Shown: positions 33,794-43,809, numbered from the stretch's first letter. The stretch: DNA of 64,000 nt from Xenorhabdus sp014467285 (GCF_014467285.1 NZ_NKHR01000002.1:62001-126000); one strand, 5' to 3'. Translations and numbers: made by a program. The notes: generated by a model from the sequence alone, not told the origin.

Positions 33794-34873
33794 TTAATTT
33801 AACCGATTAAATCTCTCAACAAATTGGTTATACTCTCGTATCAGTTTGCCGACAGAACCATTTACCAACCATTCAGAAGACGTGCCTAAACGTTTTTCCT
33901 CAAAATCTGAATAAGGAACTTTATCCCTGATCCTGCGGATACGTTCTTTCGCCGCCTTAGCATAACTGTCAGCTTGAGTTAATAGAAAGTTATAACCTAT
34001 GTAGGAGTGGTCACCCGCATTCTGACGTTCTGCAACCAAGGGAAGCGCATTTTCTGTCTTGCTTTGCAATTCAGCAACCATAGCGAATGCTTGAGCAGTA
34101 TCAAAAGTATCCTCTTCGATCATCTGATTGATTTTTTTGGCATCAATTAAGATTGCCAGACTATAATATTCCAACGTTCGACCATCTTCTTTTTCTATTT
34201 GCTGTAAAGCGGTCAGTTGACGTTCATCATTAATCTTTTCAATAGATTGAGAGAATTTTTCAGACACTGGTTCAAATACCTGATAAGCAGCGATCAATTG
34301 AGGATGTTTTGCTTTGCCTTTAGCAAAACCATCATCTTTGTGATCACCTTGGTCATAATAGCGATTCAGTGCATTGATTTCTGCGACAAGTTTTACTGAT
34401 GACTCAATATAGTTAATAGCAATATCATCAATCGGCTTCAATTCGGGTGTCATTGCAGCAACTTTTTTAATTTTTCCCTGACAACGGGTTACGCTATCTT
34501 GCCCAACCGAGTAGATACCATAAACAACTTTTTCATTACCTGTAGGGCCTTTTTCTAAGTCTTTAACCCAATCGCTATAGCGATTCATACTCTCATGGAT
34601 ATATTCATCCAGTGAGTTATAACACTCAATATATGCCTGCATTTTTTCTGAAATAACTTGTTCAGCATCTTGAACAGATTCGCCTTTTAATTCCTTAGCC
34701 AACTGTTCAACTTTCCCTGCGATTGAATTACCTTGCGCAGTTTTAGATGATGATGCAGAGGCTACAGGCTGTGCTGACTCTTCTTTTTTGTTATCACACG
34801 CTGATAACGCTAGCGCAATGCAAAACGCCATAACCCCTTTTTTCCATTTTGTGGAGCTACCATTAAAATCCAT
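33794..34873 (-). CDS. yiiG: YiiG-like lipoprotein (DUF3829)
   Basis: Lipoprotein of unknown function resembling E. coli YiiG. A basic start (KWKKG), a hydrophobic stretch and lipobox LSAC with lipidated C26 are present. The next residue is aspartate, the inner-membrane retention signal of the Lol system. Shared blocks with YiiG are ECYNSLDEY, RYSDWVKDLEKGPTGNEKVVYGIY, YSLAILIDAKKIN and RRIRDKVPYSDFEEK. A helical, coiled-coil-rich body is likely. ATG at 34873 is preferred over 34879 because AAGGA lies 6 bases upstream. It is a single gene between udk and mrp, a place it does not have in E. coli. Confidence 0.85.
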   Translation of the reverse strand: MDFNGSSTKWKKGVMAFCIALALSACDNKKEESAQPVASASSSKTAQGNSIAGKVEQLAKELKGESVQDAEQVISEKMQAYIECYNSLDEYIHESMNRYSDWVKDLEKGPTGNEKVVYGIYSVGQDSVTRCQGKIKKVAAMTPELKPIDDIAINYIESSVKLVAEINALNRYYDQGDHKDDGFAKGKAKHPQLIAAYQVFEPVSEKFSQSIEKINDERQLTALQQIEKEDGRTLEYYSLAILIDAKKINQMIEEDTFDTAQAFAMVAELQSKTENALPLVAERQNAGDHSYIGYNFLLTQADSYAKAAKERIRRIRDKVPYSDFEEKRLGTSSEWLVNGSVGKLIREYNQFVERFNRLN

Positions 34874-35135
34874 TGTCATTCCTTACATAAGATTTTTTAA
34901 GGTGGATAAAATACCTTTTGAAAAGATGGATTTCAAGGCACCGACTCAACAACAAAGTAGTTTAGCTAATGAATTGAAATTTCAATAAATTACTCATCAG
35001 GGGAATTAAGTTTTCTTAATTTCACTATTTCCATGTAATAAAGGCAACAAATCGAGTTTTACATCCAATTTATTAATTGGGGAAGAATAAAATACCAGAC
35101 AACCAATTAAATTAAGTAATATTTTTAACTAAGAT

Positions 35136-35181
35136 AAAAAACGCCGCTCACAAAAAATCATCAACTAACAACGGCGTTTTT
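35136..35181. terminator. terminator downstream of mrp/apbC
   Basis: AAAAACGCCG (35137-35146) pairs with CGGCGTTTTT (35172-35181) across a 25-base loop. T-runs occur on both strands. It ends the minus-strand mrp transcript about 45 bases after its stop. The rest of the gap 34874-35227 shows only the lipoprotein gene's upstream region. Confidence 0.8.
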
Positions 35182-35227
35182 ATATATTTTTTAAATAATT
35201 ACTTAAATAAAACTGCAACCACTCAAA

Positions 35228-36340
35228 TCAAACTGCACGGAAAGAAATTTCAGTTGGGATCTTTTCTCCCTGCCAATACATCTGCGCAGAAATACCGGCA
35301 GCAATTTCACGATAAATATCCGCAAACTCACTATCAGGCTGACTAATTACCGTCGGTTCGCCGCGGTCAAGATCTTCACGCAATGAAATATGCAGTGGGA
35401 TTTTTCCCAGTAATTGGCAATGATATTTTTCTGCGAGTGTCTCTGCTCCACCTGTACCGAAAATCGGCTCATGATGACCGCAGTTACTGCAAATATGGGT
35501 GCTCATATTTTCAATAATGCCTAAAACCGGCACATTGACCTTCTGAAACATAACAATGCCCTTCATGGCATCAATTAAGGCAATATCCTGTGGTGTTGTA
35601 ATAACCAGCGCGCCAGTCACCGGAATATTCTGGGACAGCGTTAACTGGATATCACCTGTCCCCGGCGGCATATCGATCACCAGATAATCCAAATCCGGCC
35701 ACAAAGTATCCTGTAACATTTGCATCAAGGCTTTGCTCGCCATCGGGCCACGCCAGACCATTGCGTTATCATCAGTAACAAGGTAGCCGATGGAGTTAGT
35801 CGCTATGCTATGTACCATAATCGGTGCCATATGCTGACCATCCGGGGAAGTCGGGCGCTCTTTGGCTGTACCAAGCATATTGGGGATAGAGGGGCCGTAG
35901 ATATCCGCATCCAGAATACCGACTTTTGCTCCTTCCTGTGCCAGTGCCAGCGCCAAATTTACCGCCGTACTGGATTTCCCCACACCGCCCTTACCTGAAC
36001 TGACTGCGACAATATTGCGCACACCATTTACACCCGGCAAGTTATTGGCCCGGCGCAATGTGCTGATATCATGGGTTAATCGCCATTCAACGGCTTTTGC
36101 TCCCGTCGCGGCTTGCAGGGATTGAGTTGTTTCTGTTTTTAATACTTCAAAGGCGCGTTTCCAGACGAACGGCATGATTAATTCAATATGCAGTACGCCA
36201 TCCAGCATAGTGCAATGATGTAACGCTTTCAGGGCGATCAAATCTCGCTCTAATGTCGGGTGTTTGAACGTTGTCAATATCTTGGCAACGTGTTCTTTCA
36301 GCAGGTCAGGATTGGTCTGCTCGGGGGATTGTGAGTTCAT
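35228..36340 (-). CDS. apbC: iron-sulfur cluster carrier protein ApbC (Mrp)
   Basis: Cytoplasmic P-loop ATPase of the Mrp/NBP35 family that binds and transfers [4Fe-4S] clusters. An N-terminal MIP18-like domain (about residues 1-85) precedes the deviant Walker A SSGKGGVGKSS, with DADIYGPSIPNMLG, DMPPGTGDIQLTLSQ and the cluster-binding CxxC in HICSNCGHHE. ATG at 36340 is chosen, with AGGAG 5 bases upstream; the in-frame extension to 36370 contains that site. It is divergent from metG, as in E. coli. Confidence 0.95.
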   Translation of the reverse strand: MNSQSPEQTNPDLLKEHVAKILTTFKHPTLERDLIALKALHHCTMLDGVLHIELIMPFVWKRAFEVLKTETTQSLQAATGAKAVEWRLTHDISTLRRANNLPGVNGVRNIVAVSSGKGGVGKSSTAVNLALALAQEGAKVGILDADIYGPSIPNMLGTAKERPTSPDGQHMAPIMVHSIATNSIGYLVTDDNAMVWRGPMASKALMQMLQDTLWPDLDYLVIDMPPGTGDIQLTLSQNIPVTGALVITTPQDIALIDAMKGIVMFQKVNVPVLGIIENMSTHICSNCGHHEPIFGTGGAETLAEKYHCQLLGKIPLHISLREDLDRGEPTVISQPDSEFADIYREIAAGISAQMYWQGEKIPTEISFRAV

Positions 36341-36522
36341 CCCGGCTCCTTTTAATTTCTCTTTTTTCAACCTAAAACCGTTTGGACATCATAACAGAAG
36401 CTAACGGCTTCAGATAAGGCCATAAGTAAAAGTGACGAAGTTCCCCCGTTACCCTAGCGGCAACGCTCTTGATCAGGTAACATCAAAAACCCTTTTCATT
36501 TTACGGAAGTCAGATCCTAACT

Positions 36523-38550
36523 ATGTCTCAAGTCGCGAACAAACTATTGGTGACCTGTGCGTTACCTTATGCTAACGGTCCAATTCATCTCGGTCATATT
36601 CTGGAACACATTCAGGCTGATATTTGGGTTCGTTATCATCGAATGCGCGGCAAAGAGGTTCACTTTGTCTGCGCTGATGATGCCCACGGTACACCAATCA
36701 TGCTGAAAGCCCAGCAGAGTGGGGTTTCACCAGAAGATATGATTGCCAAGGTGAACCTGGAGCATCAGCAGGATTTTGCCGGCTTTGCTATCAGCTACGA
36801 TAACTACCATTCTACGCATAGTGAAGAGAACAAAGCACTTGCATCTAAAATTTATCTGGAACTGAAAAAGAATGGTTACATCAAAAACCGGACAATTTCT
36901 CAGTTGTACGATCCAGAAAAAGGCATGTTCCTGCCAGACCGTTTCGTCAAAGGCGCCTGCCCAAAATGTAAGGCAGAAGATCAGTATGGCGATAACTGTG
37001 AAGTTTGTGGAACGACCTATTCCCCAACGGAACTGATCAATCCTCGTTCCGTTGTTTCTGGCGCCGCGCCAGAAATGCGCGATACAGAGCATTTCTTCTT
37101 CGATCTCCCTGCATTCAGCGACATGCTGCAAAAATGGACTCGCTCTGGTACGTTACAGGAGCAAGTCGCAAATAAAATGCAGGAATGGTTCGAAGCCGGG
37201 TTGCAACAATGGGATATCACCCGTGATGCACCTTATTTCGGTTTTGAAATTCCAGATCAACCGGGTAAATATTTCTACGTTTGGTTGGACGCACCAATTG
37301 GCTACATGGGCTCATTCAAAAATCTGTGTGATAAGCGTGATGACCTGAATTTCGATGAGTTCTGGGAAAAAGATTCCAAAGCAGATCTCTACCATTTCAT
37401 CGGTAAAGATATCGTTTATTTCCACAGCCTGTTCTGGCCGGCAATGTTGGAAGGTTGCAATTACCGTAAACCAACCAACCTGTTCGTTCACGGTTATATC
37501 ACCGTAAACGGAACTAAGATGTCCAAATCCCGCGGAACTTTTATCAAGGCCGAGACTTATCTGAAACACCTTGATGCTGATTGCCTGCGTTATTATTACG
37601 CAGCGAAGCTCTCTTCCCGCATTGATGATATTGACCTGAATCTGGAAGATTTTGTTCAGCGTGTTAACAGCGATATCGTTAACAAAGTGGTTAACCTTGC
37701 TTCACGTAATGCCGGTTTCATCAATAAGCGCTTTGGTGGCAAACTGGCAGACCAGCTTGCTGATCCTGCGCTGTATCAAAAATTTGTTGATGCAGCACAA
37801 ACTATTGCAGAAGACTTCACCAATCGCGAATTCGGCAAGGCAATCCGTGAAATCATGGCATTGGCCGACATTGCTAACCGTTACGTTGATGAACAGGCAC
37901 CGTGGGTTGTGGCGAAACAAGAAGGCCGTGACGCTGATCTACAAGCGATTTGTTCAATGGGCATTAACCTGTTCCGCGTATTAATGACTTACCTGAAGCC
38001 AGTGCTTCCGGGCTTGACTGTACGCGCAGAAGCCTTCCTGAATACCGAACTGACTTGGGATAGCATCCAACAACCTCTGTTAGACCATGAAGTTTCCCCA
38101 TTCAAGGCCCTATTTAATCGCATTGAAATGGCTAAAATTGAAGCTATGGTTGCTGACTCAAAAGAGAGCATCGAGCCCCAAAAAACCGTAACTGGCCCGT
38201 TGGCGGATGATCCTATTCAGGACACGATTGCATTTGATGATTTTGCTAAAGTTGATTTACGTATTGCATTGATCAAACAAGCTGATTTTGTTGAAGGCTC
38301 AGATAAATTACTGAAACTGACCCTTGATCTCGGTGGCGAGACTCGTCAAGTATTCTCCGGCATTCGTTCAGCCTATCCTGATCCAAAGGCGTTGGAAAAT
38401 CGCCTGACAGTGATGGTTGCCAACCTTGCACCACGCAAGATGCGCTTTGGTATTTCAGAAGGTATGGTGATGGCAGCAGGCCCTGGCGGGAAAGATATTT
38501 TCCTGCTAAGCCCGGATAGCGGCGCACAACCTGGCATGCAAGTTAAATAA
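36523..38550 (+). CDS. metG: methionyl-tRNA synthetase
   Basis: Class I aminoacyl-tRNA synthetase, 675 residues. The HIGH motif appears as HLGH in ANGPIHLGHILEH near residue 21. The zinc knuckle has CPKC and CEVC near 145-160. KMSKS occurs in GTKMSKSRGTF near 332. An anticodon-binding helical domain and a C-terminal EMAPII-like tRNA-binding/dimerisation domain (about 575-675, DFAKVDLRIALIKQADFVEGS) follow. It is divergent from apbC and followed by a terminator. Confidence 0.97.
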   Translation: MSQVANKLLVTCALPYANGPIHLGHILEHIQADIWVRYHRMRGKEVHFVCADDAHGTPIMLKAQQSGVSPEDMIAKVNLEHQQDFAGFAISYDNYHSTHSEENKALASKIYLELKKNGYIKNRTISQLYDPEKGMFLPDRFVKGACPKCKAEDQYGDNCEVCGTTYSPTELINPRSVVSGAAPEMRDTEHFFFDLPAFSDMLQKWTRSGTLQEQVANKMQEWFEAGLQQWDITRDAPYFGFEIPDQPGKYFYVWLDAPIGYMGSFKNLCDKRDDLNFDEFWEKDSKADLYHFIGKDIVYFHSLFWPAMLEGCNYRKPTNLFVHGYITVNGTKMSKSRGTFIKAETYLKHLDADCLRYYYAAKLSSRIDDIDLNLEDFVQRVNSDIVNKVVNLASRNAGFINKRFGGKLADQLADPALYQKFVDAAQTIAEDFTNREFGKAIREIMALADIANRYVDEQAPWVVAKQEGRDADLQAICSMGINLFRVLMTYLKPVLPGLTVRAEAFLNTELTWDSIQQPLLDHEVSPFKALFNRIEMAKIEAMVADSKESIEPQKTVTGPLADDPIQDTIAFDDFAKVDLRIALIKQADFVEGSDKLLKLTLDLGGETRQVFSGIRSAYPDPKALENRLTVMVANLAPRKMRFGISEGMVMAAGPGGKDIFLLSPDSGAQPGMQVK

Positions 38551-38597
38551 CTAACGCGCACTCAGAAAAAATATTGATTTTTATCAAATAGATACTA

Positions 38598-38625
38598 AAG
38601 CGGATTCATTTTTGAGTCCGCTTTT
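38598..38625 (+). terminator. terminator of metG
   Basis: AAAGCGGATTC (38598-38608) pairs with GAGTCCGCTTT (38614-38624) with one wobble, and the stem runs into a T-tract. Confidence 0.88.
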
Positions 38626-38698
38626 TAATGTGACGTATGGCACATTTACAGTGTTAGTCGTATGATAAAAACCTCGCTATATTGAGGAATTATCTATT

Positions 38699-39121
38699 AT
38701 GTCTTTCCAAAACGTGCTGATGATAGGCTGGCAATATCTGCGCGCATTCGCGTTGCTCTATTTGTGCCTGATCGCGGGAAATATCATTTCAGCACTGCTT
38801 CCCTTCTCTCTTCCCGGCAGTATTATTGGCTTACTTCTCCTGTTTTGTTTACTTGCATTCCAAATTATTCCCCCGCATTGGGTAAAACCGGGCTGTAGTC
38901 TGTTGATGAAAAATATGACATTGCTCTTTTTACCTATCGGAGTGGGTGTCATGGATTATTACTCACAACTCAGTCAGCAAATACTCCCCATTATCCTTTC
39001 CTGTATTGTCAGTACAATCGTTGTCATGATTGTTGTTGCCTACAGTTCCCACTATGTCCACCGCGAGCGCATCATTATTGGCGCTAAACAGCAAAAACAG
39101 GAAGAGAAAGAAAAATGTTAA
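38699..39121 (+). CDS. yohJ: CidA/LrgA family protein YohJ
   Basis: Small holin-like inner-membrane protein of the CidA/LrgA family, 140 residues with four hydrophobic segments and the block LPGSIIGLLLLFCLLAFQIIP. It resembles E. coli YohJ. Family members work with an LrgB-type partner and are linked to murein hydrolase export or metabolite flux in other bacteria; a role here is not established. It overlaps yohK by 7 bases, and yohJK-cdd order matches E. coli. Confidence 0.92.
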   Translation: MSFQNVLMIGWQYLRAFALLYLCLIAGNIISALLPFSLPGSIIGLLLLFCLLAFQIIPPHWVKPGCSLLMKNMTLLFLPIGVGVMDYYSQLSQQILPIILSCIVSTIVVMIVVAYSSHYVHRERIIIGAKQQKQEEKEKC

Positions 39122-39810
39122 GTCATATTTGGTGGTCACTACCGTTAACGTTGCTCGTATTTTATTTTGCCAAAAAGCTGTCAATTCGGCTCAAACTGCC
39201 TGTATTTAATCCTTTGTTGATATCAATGGCTGTTATCATTCCCCTGCTACTCATGACAAATACACCTTACGCACATTATTTTGCGGGTAGCCGGATATTG
39301 AATGATTTGCTACAACCTGCCGTTGTCGCCCTGGCTTTTCCGCTTTATGAACAACTCCATCAAATCCGTGCCCAATGGAAATCGATTATTACCATCTGTT
39401 TTATTGGCAGTATTGTGGCAATGGTAACAGGTACTGCCATTGCGTTATGGGCAGGTGCTACACCTGAAATCGCCGCTTCCGTTCTCCCCAAATCTGTCAC
39501 CACGCCAATTGCTATGGCAGTCGCTGATTCTATTGGTGGTATTCCCGCTATCAGTGCAGCTTGTGTTATCACGGTAGGTATTTTAGGTGCAATCTTTGGG
39601 CATAACCTGTTTAATCTTTTGAAAATAAAGACACAGGCCTCACGAGGATTGGCGATGGGAACAGCATCCCATGCGGTGGGGACTGCCCGCTGTGCTGAAA
39701 TGGATCATGTTGAAGGAGCATACAGTTCGTTAGCTTTAATGACATGCGGCATTATTACTTCACTCATTGCACCTTTTTTATTTCCGATCTTATTGCATCT
39801 GTTCGGTTAA
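39115..39810 (+). CDS. yohK: LrgB family protein YohK
   Basis: Inner-membrane LrgB/CidB-family partner of YohJ, 231 residues, the same as E. coli YohK. Multiple hydrophobic segments and the conserved LLQPAVVALAFPLYEQL, LPKSVTTPIAMAV and GTASHAVGTARC blocks are present. It is translationally coupled to yohJ through the 7-base overlap. Confidence 0.93.
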   Translation: MLSHIWWSLPLTLLVFYFAKKLSIRLKLPVFNPLLISMAVIIPLLLMTNTPYAHYFAGSRILNDLLQPAVVALAFPLYEQLHQIRAQWKSIITICFIGSIVAMVTGTAIALWAGATPEIAASVLPKSVTTPIAMAVADSIGGIPAISAACVITVGILGAIFGHNLFNLLKIKTQASRGLAMGTASHAVGTARCAEMDHVEGAYSSLALMTCGIITSLIAPFLFPILLHLFG

Positions 39811-39938
39811 TTATCCTGCCAACAGCCATTGTTAAAGAAGTTGATAAAGCGTAACTAAAAAGTGAAAAAGTTAATTAAAACAGCAAAAATTTGATATAAG
39901 TTGCTAAGATAATGCTTTTATTACACAAATTTCATTAA

Positions 39939-39960
39939 ATATATGGCTGTTATCACATTA
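39939..39960 (+). promoter_or_regulatory. candidate CRP site upstream of cdd
   Basis: A 22-bp stretch whose right arm TCACATTA matches the CRP arm in seven of eight positions; the left arm matches in about five. It lies 54 bases before the cdd ATG. E. coli cdd is controlled by CRP and CytR, which supports the assignment. Confidence 0.45.
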
Positions 39961-40013
39961 CAAACCTGAACAGACATCCTAGAATGACCTTCAATTAATT
40001 TGGAGATCATTCT

Positions 40014-40898
40014 ATGCAAGCTCGTTTTCATGCTATTTGGTCAGAAATTACGCCTAAACTGCAAGAAGCGCTATTACCTTACATTGGCAATGACGATTTT
40101 CCTGCCATGCTAACCGCAAAACAGGTTGAATCCGTTAAACAAATCAGTGGATTTGATGATCATGCGCTGGCATTAGCCTTATTGCCACTTGCTGCGGCCT
40201 GTGCCATTACGCCTATTTCCCATTTCTATGTCGGTGCAATTGCACGGGGAGAAAGTGGTAATCTTTATTTCGGCGCCAATATGGAATTTGCTGGTGTCCC
40301 TTTACAGCAAACTGTCCATGCCGAGCAATCAGCAATTACACACGCTTGGTTATGTGGTGAGAAAAAACTGGCTTCCATCACTATCAACTATTCGCCTTGT
40401 GGTCACTGCCGCCAGTTTATGAATGAGCTGAATAGCGGTACACAATTAGAAGTTTATCTACCGAATCGCCCAAGATTAACGCTAGCGGATTACCTGCCGG
40501 AAGCCTTTGGCCCAGGTGATTTAACAGACACACCACTGCTGCTGGATACCGTTAACCACGGTCATCAATTCAATACCAGCGACGAATTAGTACAGTCAGC
40601 ACTGGACGCAGCAAACCACAGTCACGCACCTTATAGCCAATCCCACTCAGGGATCGCACTACAGGATAAGCAAGGGCGAATTTATACCGGCCGTTATGCA
40701 GAAAACGCTGCATTCAACCCAAGCTTACCGCCATTGCAGGCCGCTCTGATACTCATGAATATGTCAGGTGGGAATTGTCAATCCATCAAACGGGCGGTAC
40801 TCGTGGAAGGTGAAAATAGCCATTTATCACAATGGAACGCAACACAATCGACATTAACCGCACTTGGCTGTACAAAAGTGGAACGGCATACCTTTTAA
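40014..40898 (+). CDS. cdd: cytidine deaminase
   Basis: Zinc-dependent salvage enzyme turning cytidine and deoxycytidine into uridine and deoxyuridine. It is 294 residues, the large dimeric enterobacterial form with an active N-terminal and a degenerate C-terminal repeat. The zinc and catalytic residues are in VHAEQSAITHAW (His, catalytic Glu) and SPCGHCRQFM (two Cys). GGAG lies 8 bases before the ATG. It follows yohJK and is followed by a hairpin. Confidence 0.96.
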   Translation: MQARFHAIWSEITPKLQEALLPYIGNDDFPAMLTAKQVESVKQISGFDDHALALALLPLAAACAITPISHFYVGAIARGESGNLYFGANMEFAGVPLQQTVHAEQSAITHAWLCGEKKLASITINYSPCGHCRQFMNELNSGTQLEVYLPNRPRLTLADYLPEAFGPGDLTDTPLLLDTVNHGHQFNTSDELVQSALDAANHSHAPYSQSHSGIALQDKQGRIYTGRYAENAAFNPSLPPLQAALILMNMSGGNCQSIKRAVLVEGENSHLSQWNATQSTLTALGCTKVERHTF

Positions 40899-40946
40899 AA
40901 TGAACTATATCCCATTGGGTATAAAGGTAACTTAACAAAATGGCAG

Positions 40947-40980
40947 TTTTACTCCTCTATATCGCTCAAGAGGAGTAAAA
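40947..40980. terminator. terminator of cdd
   Basis: TTTTACTCCTCT (40947-40958) pairs perfectly with AGAGGAGTAAAA (40969-40980), loop 10 bases. There is no long T-run on the exit side, but the stem is strong. Confidence 0.65.
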
Positions 40981-41139
40981 TAAAGAAATTAAATAACATT
41001 TTTTTAGCCAATTCTGCATGTTATCTCTCATTTTTGCTCACGATAAATATATTTAAGTAACATTTGCTGTACTTATTTTTTTTATCTTCTTAGGATCTAC
41101 AGCCGATTTTGTTATTGATTAGTCCAAAGAGTAAGCATC

Positions 41140-42837
41140 ATGGAACTGGAACACGAAAGTAAACGTCCTCTTTATATTCCCTACGCAGGTCCCATCTTAT
41201 TGGAATTTCCTCTGCTGAATAAAGGCAGTGCCTTTACTGAAGAAGAGCGCAGCAATTTCAACTTGCATGGTTTACTGCCCCAGGCAGTTGAAACAATAGA
41301 AGAACAGGCTGAGCGCGCCTACCGTCAATATCGCGATTTCAAAAGTGACGCCGATAAACACATTTATTTAAGGAATATTCAGGACACCAACGAAACGCTG
41401 TTCTATCGTCTCCTTGATGCTCATCTCAGTGAAATGATGCCTATCATCTATACACCAACCGTGGGTGAAGCGTGTGAGCATTTTTCTGACATTTACCGCC
41501 GTGCACGTGGCCTGTTTATTTCCTATCCAAACAAAGCTTACATTGATGACATGCTGCAAAATGCCACCAAGCAGAATGTGAAAGTTATCGTGGTCACTGA
41601 TGGTGAACGTATTCTTGGCCTGGGTGATCAGGGTATCGGGGGAATGGGGATCCCTATTGGTAAATTGTCGCTGTATACCTCCTGTGGTGGAATCAGCCCG
41701 GCTTATACCTTACCGGTTGTGCTGGATGTGGGCACAAATAACCCACAACGTCTGAATGACCCGCTATACATGGGCTGGCGTCATCCGCGCATTACCGGCA
41801 AAGAGTATGACGAATTTGTGGATGAATTTATTCAGGCGGTGAAACGCCGCTGGCCAAATGTCCTGCTGCAATTTGAAGATTTTGCTCAGAACAACGCGAT
41901 GCCACTATTGACCCGCTATCGTGATGAGCTTTGCTGCTTCAACGATGATATTCAAGGTACCGCAGCCGTTGCCCTTGGTAGCTTGATTGCAGCCAGCCAT
42001 GCCGCGGGGCGCCAGCTAAAAGATCAGACTGTGACATTCCTTGGTGCAGGTTCCGCGGGTTGCGGGATTGCAGAGCAGATCATTGCCCAGATGAAATCTG
42101 AAGGATTAAGTGATGAGCAGGCTCGTGCTCGTGTGTTCATGGTTGACCGTTTTGGTCTCTTAACCGATAAGCTGCCAAATCTTCTGGATTTCCAGAGTGC
42201 GCTGGTACAGAAAAGTTCAGCTCTGCAATCATGGGATGTCAGCAGTGATTCCCTTTCGCTGATGGATGTCGTTCGCAACGCAAAACCCACTGTCTTGATT
42301 GGTGTTTCCGGTCAGTCTGGTTTGTTCACAGAGGAAATCATCCGTGAAATGCACAAACATTGCGAACGCCCAATCGTGATGCCGCTGTCTAACCCGACCT
42401 CTCGTGTAGAAGCGCGTCCTGAAGACATCATCAATTGGACAGAGGGTAAAGCGCTGGTGGCAACAGGCAGCCCATTTGCTCCGGTAAAATATGAAGGTCA
42501 GGAATTCCCGATCGCACAGTGCAATAATTCCTATATTTTCCCTGGTATCGGATTAGGTGTTATCGCTTCCGGCGCTAAACGTGTTACGGATGATATGTTG
42601 ATGGCAGCCAGCCGTGCATTAGCAGAGTGTTCACCACTGGCACAAACAGGCTCTGGCCCATTACTGCCGCTCATCGATGATATCCAGGATGTTTCTCGCA
42701 AAATAGCCAAAGAAGTGGCGAAAAAAGCCCAAATTCAAGGTGTAGCGATTGTCACATCCGAAGATGCACTGGATGAAGCAATTGACCGCAATTTCTGGAA
42801 ACCAGAATATCGCATCTATAAACGCACCTCATTCTGA
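41140..42837 (+). CDS. maeA: NAD-dependent malic enzyme
   Basis: Oxidative decarboxylase making pyruvate, CO2 and NADH from malate. It is 565 residues, equal to E. coli MaeA. Conserved blocks are IYTPTVGEACEHFS, VTDGERILGLGDQGIGGMGIPIGK with the catalytic region, FEDFAQNNAMPLL and CFNDDIQGTAAV with metal ligands, and the NAD-binding FLGAGSAGCGIAE. It stands alone between the cdd hairpin and its own terminator. Confidence 0.96.
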   Translation: MELEHESKRPLYIPYAGPILLEFPLLNKGSAFTEEERSNFNLHGLLPQAVETIEEQAERAYRQYRDFKSDADKHIYLRNIQDTNETLFYRLLDAHLSEMMPIIYTPTVGEACEHFSDIYRRARGLFISYPNKAYIDDMLQNATKQNVKVIVVTDGERILGLGDQGIGGMGIPIGKLSLYTSCGGISPAYTLPVVLDVGTNNPQRLNDPLYMGWRHPRITGKEYDEFVDEFIQAVKRRWPNVLLQFEDFAQNNAMPLLTRYRDELCCFNDDIQGTAAVALGSLIAASHAAGRQLKDQTVTFLGAGSAGCGIAEQIIAQMKSEGLSDEQARARVFMVDRFGLLTDKLPNLLDFQSALVQKSSALQSWDVSSDSLSLMDVVRNAKPTVLIGVSGQSGLFTEEIIREMHKHCERPIVMPLSNPTSRVEARPEDIINWTEGKALVATGSPFAPVKYEGQEFPIAQCNNSYIFPGIGLGVIASGAKRVTDDMLMAASRALAECSPLAQTGSGPLLPLIDDIQDVSRKIAKEVAKKAQIQGVAIVTSEDALDEAIDRNFWKPEYRIYKRTSF

Positions 42838-42850
42838 TAATAATCTTAAT

Positions 42851-42880
42851 AAGCCTGCCAATCATGTTGGCGGGCTTTTT
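42851..42880 (+). terminator. terminator of maeA
   Basis: AAGCCTGCCAA (42851-42861) pairs with TTGGCGGGCTT (42867-42877) with one wobble, followed by T-run to 42880. Confidence 0.92.
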
Positions 42881-43009
42881 CAGTTATTGCCCCGCCGTTT
42901 TAGTTTTGTAATAAGTTTTAATATCACCTACTGAAAACTTGCTTCAATATTTTAAGTAAAGTAGCCTTTAGGCATTGGCCCATAAGTACATATAAGGCAA
43001 AAGAAAATC

Positions 43010-43732
43010 ATGTGGAAACGCTTGATTACCGGTCTGGTTTTCATTATTGCTGTCATGATGCTGACAGCTATTATGCTTGACCGTTGGATTAGCTGGAAAA
43101 CCGCTCCTTACATTTTTGATGACCTCAGGCTACTTCCTGAGCGACAAGTCGGCATGGTACTCGGCACATCCAAATATTATAAAACCGGTCAATATAACCA
43201 ATATTATTTTTACCGCATTCAAGGAGCGGTTAACGCTTACAACAGCGGTAAAGTTAAGTATTTATTATTAAGCGGAGATAATGCTCAGCACAATTATAAT
43301 GAACCCATTACCATGCGGAAGGATTTGCTCAAGGCGGGGATCCCAGCCAGCAGCATTGTAATGGACTTTGCCGGTTTCAGAACACTGGATTCGATTGTCA
43401 GAACCCGCAAGGTATTTGATACTGACGACTTTACCATAATCACTCAGCGCTTCCATTGTGAACGGGCTTTGTTTATCGCCATACATCTGGGTATAGAAGC
43501 ACAATGCTATGCGGTGCCTTCCCCTAAGAATATGATGACCATTCGTTTCAGGGAAATATTTGCACGTCTTGGCGCATTGACAGATTTGTATATTCTGAAA
43601 CGTGAACCACGCTTTTTAGGCCCATTGATGCCAATTCCCACACCACATATCGTCCCAACCGGGGTTCAGGGTTATCCGGCTGTATCGCCAGAAGAGCTAC
43701 AGGAACTAGAAAAAAAACCTCGTAGCAAATAA
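43010..43732 (+). CDS. sanA: SanA/YdcF-family envelope protein
   Basis: DUF218 protein, 240 residues. E. coli SanA affects envelope permeability and high-temperature vancomycin resistance. One N-terminal membrane segment (about residues 8-26) anchors a periplasmic domain with VGMVLGTSKYY, LLLSGDN and ITQRFHCERALFIA blocks. It follows maeA; in E. coli sanA lies directly after cdd, so maeA is placed between them here. Enzymatic activity is unproven. Confidence 0.93.
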   Translation: MWKRLITGLVFIIAVMMLTAIMLDRWISWKTAPYIFDDLRLLPERQVGMVLGTSKYYKTGQYNQYYFYRIQGAVNAYNSGKVKYLLLSGDNAQHNYNEPITMRKDLLKAGIPASSIVMDFAGFRTLDSIVRTRKVFDTDDFTIITQRFHCERALFIAIHLGIEAQCYAVPSPKNMMTIRFREIFARLGALTDLYILKREPRFLGPLMPIPTPHIVPTGVQGYPAVSPEELQELEKKPRSK

Positions 43733-43756
43733 AAAAGAGAAACGAATTCAATATAA

Positions 43757-43779
43757 AAGAGCCTATCCAATAGGCTCTT
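43757..43779. terminator. bidirectional terminator between sanA and yeiB
   Basis: AAGAGCCTAT (43757-43766) pairs perfectly with ATAGGCTCTT (43770-43779) with a CCA loop, between convergent genes. Confidence 0.8.
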
Positions 43780-43809
43780 AATCTTTAAACAACTTAGCAA
43801 ATGATTTGC

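Noticed and set aside
34788..34988. 66-residue frame opposite the start of the YiiG-like gene
   Set aside because: It lies largely antisense to the lipoprotein signal peptide and has no ribosome-binding site or family resemblance.
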